Positions 59,028 to 64,000 of a stretch of DNA of 64,000 bases are shown here, piece after piece. Below the pieces are notes generated by a model that searched no databases, was not told the origin of the DNA, and saw nothing but the letters and a program-made list of their open reading frames with translations. The DNA is from PALSA-270 sp963770915. Lineage in GTDB: Bacteria; Acidobacteriota; Terriglobia; Terriglobales; Acidobacteriaceae. The stretch's first letter is position 1. Every line of letters begins with the position of its first letter. The position numbers and the translations under genes are program-made. Location: contig CAVYRG010000002.1 in NCBI GenBank assembly GCA_963770915.1, forward strand, positions 124,001 to 188,000. Direction: 5' to 3'.

Positions 59028-60149
59028 TCACACCGGCAGTTCTTCCTGCATCCAGCCGACTTCGCGCTTGGGCTCGGCGGTGAGCTCGAGGACGAGCTTC
59101 TCTAAGACGAAACGCTTGCTGGGAGGATTGGAGCGGATGGCTAGATCAGTTTTGGCAACAAGACGAATCGCGCGCGTGAGTTCCCTTTTCGACTTGTAGC
59201 GGCGGGCCTGGCGGATGATGTCGTCCGCGGCAAAGGGCGGAACGCGGAAGCCCTGCCAAAGCGCAGCCCACAACATGCGTTGGTCGCGGACGTTGCGCTC
59301 GAGGATGACCAGCATCTGGCGGAAAGTTTTGGCCAGCATATAAAGATGCCCGATGGCGGCTTCGTCGCCTTCGCCGGTCGAGAGAATGGCGTCGAGCATT
59401 TCCAGGGCGCGGACGCGGTCTTTGGAGGAGATGGCGTCGGTGAGTTCGTAGAGCGAGCGCTGTTTGGCAGCGAGGACCATGGTTTCGACGTCGCCCAGCG
59501 TGATTTGCTTTTTCTCGCCGACGTAGAGGATGAGCTTTTCCAGCTCGTTGGAAATCATCATCATGTCGCCGCCGAGAGCATCGACCAGTTCGCGGGCGGC
59601 ATCGGTTTGGATTGTCACGCTCCGCGTGACACCGTATTCACCAATCCAGCGGATGGCATCGCCTTCCTGCACGCGGGCCAGTTCGACGATGGCGCAATAC
59701 TGGCCGAGAGTTTCACGGATGCGCTCGTAGCGATCTTTGTCGGTCATATCCATGCGGCGCGCGTCGGCGGGGATGCTGATGTGGTCGGCGACGAAGATGA
59801 GCACGGCGTCGGGGTTGGGATTCTTGCAGTACTCCTCGATTGCGGCGAGCTTCTCTTCGTTGGAGCCGCGGCCGTAGAGGCTTTTGACGCCGCGAATGAA
59901 GAAGATCTGAAACGGGGCCATCAGCGAAGGGGTGCGGGCGCGATCGAGCACTTCGGCCAGGTCGGTTTCGGCGAGATCGAACTCAAACAGGCTGAAGTCG
60001 CGCAGGTCAGGCGGAACCAGGTGCTCGATGATGGCCTCACGGCAGCGCTTGCGGAAAAAGACTTCATCTCCCACGAAGACATACGCGGGGCGCAGTCTGT
60101 GGGCTTCGACTTCGGAGACGAAGCGATCGGATTGGGCGAAAGAGCGCAT
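59028..60149 (-). CDS. holA: DNA polymerase III subunit delta
   Basis: 373 residues. LRPAYVFVGDEVFFRKRC, ADHISIPADARR and MMISNELEKLILYVGEKKQI are typical of HolA. It is the clamp-loader subunit that opens the sliding clamp. N-terminal AAA-like fold without a functional Walker A, as usual. Length fits. Neighbour lptE upstream is the common gene order in many bacteria. Confidence 0.94.
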   Translation of the reverse strand: MRSFAQSDRFVSEVEAHRLRPAYVFVGDEVFFRKRCREAIIEHLVPPDLRDFSLFEFDLAETDLAEVLDRARTPSLMAPFQIFFIRGVKSLYGRGSNEEKLAAIEEYCKNPNPDAVLIFVADHISIPADARRMDMTDKDRYERIRETLGQYCAIVELARVQEGDAIRWIGEYGVTRSVTIQTDAARELVDALGGDMMMISNELEKLILYVGEKKQITLGDVETMVLAAKQRSLYELTDAISSKDRVRALEMLDAILSTGEGDEAAIGHLYMLAKTFRQMLVILERNVRDQRMLWAALWQGFRVPPFAADDIIRQARRYKSKRELTRAIRLVAKTDLAIRSNPPSKRFVLEKLVLELTAEPKREVGWMQEELPV

Positions 60150-60266
60150 GCGGCGTTACGTCATTATTCTCGCATTTGTCGAGAACCAGATTCCCAGAGG
60201 CTAACGCCTCTCGGAAGGGACAGTAATTAGCAGACCAATGGAACCACAACCGGAGGCAGTTCTCAA

Positions 60267-60824
60267 CTAGAACCCTTCCAGAATGTTCGAGACCAGGGTG
60301 CGGGCGAAATCGCGGGAAAGGCGCTCCAGGGCAGGAGAGTCTTCCTCGAAGAAACTGTTGAGTTCGCGCGACACTTCGTATTGCTCGCGAAACACATATT
60401 CCGGATTCTGATAAAGCACCTTGCCGCGCCGGTCCGCCAGCACAACCTTCAGGTTGACGGTGATGAGAACGCTGGCCACGCGCCCGGTCTGCGAATCGTA
60501 AGTCAGAGGCGCGGTGTAGGTGGAAAGGACCGTGCCGCGCAGGGTAGCATCGGCATCGTCGCCAGCGTTGCTTAAAACATGATAGTGAGTGCGCGTGACC
60601 AGCTCGCGGACGACGGCCGAGGTCAGGATTTGGTCCAGCTTGTAGGTTTCAGTGTTGTTGGCGAAGGCCGGAACCGCGATGGTGTGAACATCGGTGGGAA
60701 GCGTGTTGGCATGGCCGGCGGTGTGATATCCGCAAGCGCCAAGAAGAAGCAGCGCCACGGCTAACAGCGACATGCCAGCGCTACGAGCTGCGATTCTCTC
60801 AGGCGTCCGTGCCACACGAGTCAT
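60267..60824 (-). CDS. lptE: LPS-assembly lipoprotein LptE
   Basis: 185 residues from ATG 60824, overlapping the Asd-like stop as ATGA. Lipoprotein signal with lipobox LLGACG. The body (TIAVPAFANNTETYKLDQIL, TRTHYHVLSNAGDDADATLR, GTVLSTYTAP in parts) fits LptE, the plug of the LptD outer-membrane channel that inserts lipopolysaccharide. The overlap with the upstream gene suggests translational coupling. Confidence 0.88.
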   Translation of the reverse strand: MTRVARTPERIAARSAGMSLLAVALLLLGACGYHTAGHANTLPTDVHTIAVPAFANNTETYKLDQILTSAVVRELVTRTHYHVLSNAGDDADATLRGTVLSTYTAPLTYDSQTGRVASVLITVNLKVVLADRRGKVLYQNPEYVFREQYEVSRELNSFFEEDSPALERLSRDFARTLVSNILEGF

Positions 60825-61897
60825 TGGATTTTCCCGATGGGGCGGCTGGCGGCGAGGATTTCCGCGCATTCTACGGCGGTGGAAGCGGCGACGCGGAGGT
60901 TATCGGCTGCGGCCCAAAGCCAATAGCGGGTGGCCGATTCGCCATCGGGCAGAAGAGAAACCAGAATCTCCGACTGGCCGGCGGCGTTCACGTTGTTGGG
61001 CGCGTCTTCGGCCTGCTGGGTAATGACAACGTGCTCGCCGGACAAGGCCTGAGTGAGTTGCGCCGCGTCGGCTGGCTGCTGCAGCTCCAAGTGCAGAGCG
61101 AGAGTGTAGCCGTGAAAAACCGGGGCCTGGATCAGCAGGAGCGAAGGCACGGGAGCATCCTGGCCGGCAATCTGGCGGTAGTGGTTCAAGATGCGGCCTT
61201 CGATCGAAGCGAGCGGAGGTGCGGAGTTCTCGCCATAGCGGTTCACCAGGTTGAAGGCGACCTGCGTGTCGAAGATGTTCTTGGGGAGGGGTTGAAACGA
61301 CAGCAAATTCACCGTCTGCTCGTGCAGCTCATCCATTCCCTTCTGGCCATGTTCGGAAGCGGGCTCAAATACCGTGGCGGCGGCATGGCGCAGCGGGACG
61401 GCTTTCTGGGCTCGCAACAGCAAAGTAGCCAGAATCACGGCGCAGGGGTGGGCAATCACCAGCGGGCCGGGCTGCAACTCGGGGGCTGGCACGCGGCCGA
61501 GCATGCGGTCAATGCGCGGTGAGCGCACCACGGCATCGGGCTGATTCTCCAACGCATAAGAGAGATCGACAATGGAGCTGCCAGCCTTACGCGCGGTTGA
61601 CCAATTCTGCAAGGTGCACTCGGGATCGGAAGCGAAGAAGGTGAAGTCGATATTTTCGAACTGTTCGGCGCGGACCTTCTGGATAAAGGTGACTTCGTCG
61701 CGCACGGCTTCCAGTTGGCCGAGCGATTCATCGTCGTCGAGCAGCTTGACGTCGAGGGAAGGAAAGTTTCGCTGATTGAGAACTTCGGCAACTTCCTTCC
61801 CTTTTAGGGTTCCGGCGCCGACGATGGCCAGACGGTAGAGACCCGCTGTGCGGGCTGGCTCCAGATGCGCCGGAGTGAACTTGGAGTGGGAGCTCAT
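60821..61897 (-). CDS. aspartate-semialdehyde-dehydrogenase-like protein, altered active site
   Basis: 358 residues with the ASADH fold: YRLAIVGAGTLKGKEVAEVL at the start and EHGQKGMDELHEQTVNLL in the middle. The active Cys region, normally NPNCST, is AHPCAVI, so the Cys is kept. The loop that should carry the substrate Arg and His (RVPVxxGHS) reads QAPVFHGYT, so both are missing. This resembles the inactive USG-1-like paralogues. A true Asd function in lysine/threonine synthesis is therefore doubtful. It overlaps pssA (ATGA) and lptE, so it is in one operon with them. Confidence 0.85.
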   Translation of the reverse strand: MSSHSKFTPAHLEPARTAGLYRLAIVGAGTLKGKEVAEVLNQRNFPSLDVKLLDDDESLGQLEAVRDEVTFIQKVRAEQFENIDFTFFASDPECTLQNWSTARKAGSSIVDLSYALENQPDAVVRSPRIDRMLGRVPAPELQPGPLVIAHPCAVILATLLLRAQKAVPLRHAAATVFEPASEHGQKGMDELHEQTVNLLSFQPLPKNIFDTQVAFNLVNRYGENSAPPLASIEGRILNHYRQIAGQDAPVPSLLLIQAPVFHGYTLALHLELQQPADAAQLTQALSGEHVVITQQAEDAPNNVNAAGQSEILVSLLPDGESATRYWLWAAADNLRVAASTAVECAEILAASRPIGKIQ

Positions 61898-62802
61898 GAA
61901 GTTTGGGAGGCTTCCTTGTAAGGAGGAGGCGGGGGCGGGCTACCCTTGCGGCGAAGCACCCACTTCAGGCGCCAAAACACGCCGGAAAACATGTAGAGCA
62001 GCGCAACCAGGAACAGCACCCACTGGGAGAAGAAGCGGATAGCAGCGATCAGAGCGGCCAGCAACACGATCAGGCGAAAAGGCTGGCGCACGCGCAGGTC
62101 GATGTCTTTGAAGCTGTAAAAACGCCAGGTGCTCACCATCAAGTAGGCGACGGCGGCGATCATTAGCATCCAGGTAACGGCGGTCCACCAGGAAGTGATG
62201 GGATCGCCGGCGGAGAAGTGAACCACGGCAGCGATGACGCCAGCACCCGCGGGAATGGGCATCCCAACGAAGTACTTCTTTCCGGGGCGGCCTGGATTCG
62301 AAGGTTGCGGATTCGTGGTGATATTGAAACGCGCCAGGCGGCTGGCTCCGGCGATGAGAAAAAGGAAGCTGGCGATGGCGCCGAACTGTACAAGCCGGGT
62401 CATCACCAAAGGGGCGAGCGTGGGCGACAGGTTGCGGAATCCCCACATCCAGGCAAGCATGGCGGGAGCAACGCCGAAGGTGATGACATCGGCCAGCGAA
62501 TCCAGCTCGCGGCCGAAGTTGCTGCTGGTGCCGGTTAGGCGCGCGATGCGGCCATCCAGACCATCGAAGAGGAAGGCAAATCCAATGGCGATGGCAGCGA
62601 AGTCGAAATGCCATGGCTCTGCTGGCGAGCCGTGGGTGACCTGAAGGATGGCGTAGTATCCGGCAGCGATATTCGCGGTGGTGAACAGTGAAGGCAGAAC
62701 GTACATGCCCTTGCTGAGGCGGCGGGGAAGCCGAGGCTTGTGATCGTCGCGCCGGCGCCGGGGAACCTGCGGAACTTGCGGGTCTTCCGCGTGGGTGTCC
62801 AT
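61894..62802 (-). CDS. pssA: CDP-diacylglycerol--serine O-phosphatidyltransferase
   Basis: 302 residues, several membrane helices. The CDP-alcohol phosphotransferase motif is DGLDGRIARLTGTSSNFG plus ELDSLAD (D-G-x2-A-R-x8-G-x3-D-x3-D). It makes phosphatidylserine from CDP-diacylglycerol. It overlaps psd (start codon sharing bases with the psd stop), so the two steps to phosphatidylethanolamine are encoded together. A Pro/Lys-rich C-terminal tail ends the protein. Confidence 0.93.
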   Translation of the reverse strand: MDTHAEDPQVPQVPRRRRDDHKPRLPRRLSKGMYVLPSLFTTANIAAGYYAILQVTHGSPAEPWHFDFAAIAIGFAFLFDGLDGRIARLTGTSSNFGRELDSLADVITFGVAPAMLAWMWGFRNLSPTLAPLVMTRLVQFGAIASFLFLIAGASRLARFNITTNPQPSNPGRPGKKYFVGMPIPAGAGVIAAVVHFSAGDPITSWWTAVTWMLMIAAVAYLMVSTWRFYSFKDIDLRVRQPFRLIVLLAALIAAIRFFSQWVLFLVALLYMFSGVFWRLKWVLRRKGSPPPPPPYKEASQTS

Positions 62803-63470
62803 CAGCGTGCTCCTTGCTGGGCGGGTTCCGCTCCAGGAACGGCGAGCAGGGCGGACTCGCGCCGCAAGTACGCTAACACGCTGGCTCCGCCTTTCACCCG
62901 ATCTCCGACTTTGACTTGCAGATCGCTTGTGTCTTCGAGGAGCACATCTACGCGAGAGCCGAACTTGATCAGGCCGATGCGCTCACCGCGCTGCACGCGG
63001 TCGCCGATCTTCTTGGTGAAGACGATGCGCCTCGCCAGCAGTCCTGCAATTTGCTTGAACGTCACACGACGGCCTTCGCCTTCCACTGTGACCGTGTTCT
63101 GTTCGTTTTCCTCGGCCGAGGCCGGATTCATGGCGTTGAGGAATTTGCCGCGTTGATAGCGGACATCGCGAATCTCGCCGGCGATTGGCGAGCGATTCAC
63201 GTGCACGTCGAAAACACTGAGAAAGATGCTGATGCGGGTGCAGGGAATTCCGTTGACGCTAAGCGGCGCGACGTGTGTGACTTTTCCGTCGGCGGGCGAA
63301 ACCACGGCGCCCTCGGCGGCGGTAATAAGGCGCTCCGGATCGCGGAAGAACCACAGGAAGAACCCGGCTAGCAGCAGCGGAATCAGCGCCCATGGCGGAC
63401 CTGCAAGCCAAGCGAGCAGGCCGGCAGCGGCCAGCAGAGAAAGCCCGTAGAAATAGCCGTCACGCACCAT
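62802..63470 (-). CDS. psd: phosphatidylserine decarboxylase proenzyme, short type
   Basis: 222 residues, the length of the shorter Psd class. FFRDPER, SPADGKVTHVAPL and SVFDVHVNRSPIAGEI are typical. The self-cleavage site is Gly-Ser in KFGSRVDV, which would yield the pyruvoyl cofactor. N-terminal membrane helices (LSLLAAAGLLAWLAG, IPLLLAGFFLWF). It decarboxylates phosphatidylserine to phosphatidylethanolamine, paired with pssA downstream. Confidence 0.94.
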   Translation of the reverse strand: MVRDGYFYGLSLLAAAGLLAWLAGPPWALIPLLLAGFFLWFFRDPERLITAAEGAVVSPADGKVTHVAPLSVNGIPCTRISIFLSVFDVHVNRSPIAGEIRDVRYQRGKFLNAMNPASAEENEQNTVTVEGEGRRVTFKQIAGLLARRIVFTKKIGDRVQRGERIGLIKFGSRVDVLLEDTSDLQVKVGDRVKGGASVLAYLRRESALLAVPGAEPAQQGAR

Positions 63471-63624
63471 GGGGAGACTGGTGGAATTATAGAGCAGGGG
63501 GGAAACAGGGTCACGTTTTCCTGCCTATGGCGATGAAAAAAAGAAGGATTTCTGATTCGGAAAACGGGCGCGAAAAGAGTGGGGAGGCCGGAATAATGCC
63601 CCAGCGCTCCAAGTCTGGGGTGGT

Positions 63625-63858
63625 TTACGCTACCTGACCCTGCTGGACGTGCAGCCGAAATTCGCGCTCGATCAACTCCATCTGATCGCGCAGGCGCAGC
63701 TTCAGCTTTTTCAGGCGAATTTCTTCCAGCTTTTCTTCGTCGGTGAGGTATCGTTTTTGTGTGAGGGAACCGAGGCGAGTCTCGTACTGCGAGTGTTCCT
63801 GAGCCAGCCGACGGAATTCATCATGGCTGGCCAGGAGTTGGTCTCTAGAAGCGAGCAT
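63625..63858 (-). CDS. YdcH/DUF465-family small coiled-coil protein
   Basis: 77 residues with GGCAGGAGG upstream of ATG 63858. DEFRRLAQEHSQYETRLGSL then YLTDEEKLEEIRLKKLKLRL and RDQMELIEREFR match the YdcH/DUF465 family of short helical hairpins. Function unknown. The 142 bases up to the window edge show no further gene. Confidence 0.87.
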   Translation of the reverse strand: MLASRDQLLASHDEFRRLAQEHSQYETRLGSLTQKRYLTDEEKLEEIRLKKLKLRLRDQMELIEREFRLHVQQGQVA

Positions 63859-64000
63859 CCAGCAGACCTCCTGCCATAAGTTTTCGTGCCTAAACTACCA
63901 TAGGATTTTACCCGCTTCAATGGGAAATTCCCATCGTACCTAACACCCTGTTACTAGAGTGGTTAGCGGAGTTTTGCACGTTTTCAAGGCGGCTTGGGTT

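Noticed and set aside
1..64000. CRISPR arrays, rRNA and tRNA genes, replication origin
   Set aside because: No regular spacer-repeat arrays, no rRNA segments, no cloverleaf with CCA-type end and no DnaA-box cluster were seen by eye; tRNAscan, Infernal and a CRISPR finder were not run.

Overview
The window looks like a chromosomal segment of a GC-rich acidobacterium (Terriglobia or Koribacter type). The clues are a roughly 1150-residue Oar-like TonB-dependent receptor with an N-terminal carboxypeptidase-regulatory fold, a GAF-TonB fusion, a GH79 glucuronidase of the Acidobacterium capsulatum kind, several secreted families I know mainly from this phylum, and many short hairpin repeats between genes. 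This placement is inference from gene content; no rRNA or tRNA gene was seen.

Layout. 1-6.3 kb: the end of a secretin, a Cys/His-rich acidobacterial family gene, a Ser/Thr kinase split by a +1 frameshift, an unknown membrane protein and a decayed REP-associated transposase. 6.3-13.6 kb (minus strand): hydrolase, DsbA-like protein, NAD synthetase, secreted protein, quinone-reductase-like enzyme and GHMP kinase. 13.9-26.3 kb (mostly plus): GAF-TonB protein, SnoaL protein, secreted protein, mini zinc ribbon, nickel/cobalt permease, GH79 enzyme, TonB receptor and a zinc-ribbon/Sel1 protein. 26.4-28.7 kb: a complete 2.33-kb IS1-like element with 17-bp terminal repeats, an 8-bp target duplication and three passenger genes. 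29-40 kb: P1B-type ATPase, histidine kinase scrap, methyltransferase, repeat protein, an acetyl-CoA synthetase gene carrying six single-base insertions, a PD-(D/E)XK-like protein, a KAP P-loop NTPase and a GIY-YIG nuclease. 40-49.4 kb: GH11 xylanase, SUMF1 protein, cytochrome c, a HigBA toxin-antitoxin pair, esterase, PilZ protein and Tat-exported aldo/keto reductase. 49.6-63.9 kb is a conserved housekeeping block on the minus strand: phoH-ybeY-corC-era, an M13 peptidase, a Ycf46-like ATPase, holA, lptE, an Asd-like paralogue, pssA, psd and a YdcH-type protein, with rpsT on the plus strand.

How the genes work together. GH79, GH11, the esterase and the TonB receptor fit uptake and breakdown of plant polymers. 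The pssA-psd pair makes phosphatidylethanolamine. The era-ybeY-phoH-corC group is the usual ribosome and RNA maturation cluster.

The most interesting observations are: (1) acs is full length except for six +1 insertions and no other lesion, and the kinase has a seventh +1 shift, at a CCT-TGA junction; (2) the IS1-like element carries cargo and has back-to-back promoters predicted to make leaderless mRNAs; (3) dispersed palindromic repeat families, including a REPIN-like inverted pair, occur with a dead RAYT transposase; (4) an intergenic repeat supplies the C-terminus of the GIY-YIG protein; (5) an alpha/beta hydrolase has Ala in place of the nucleophile Ser.
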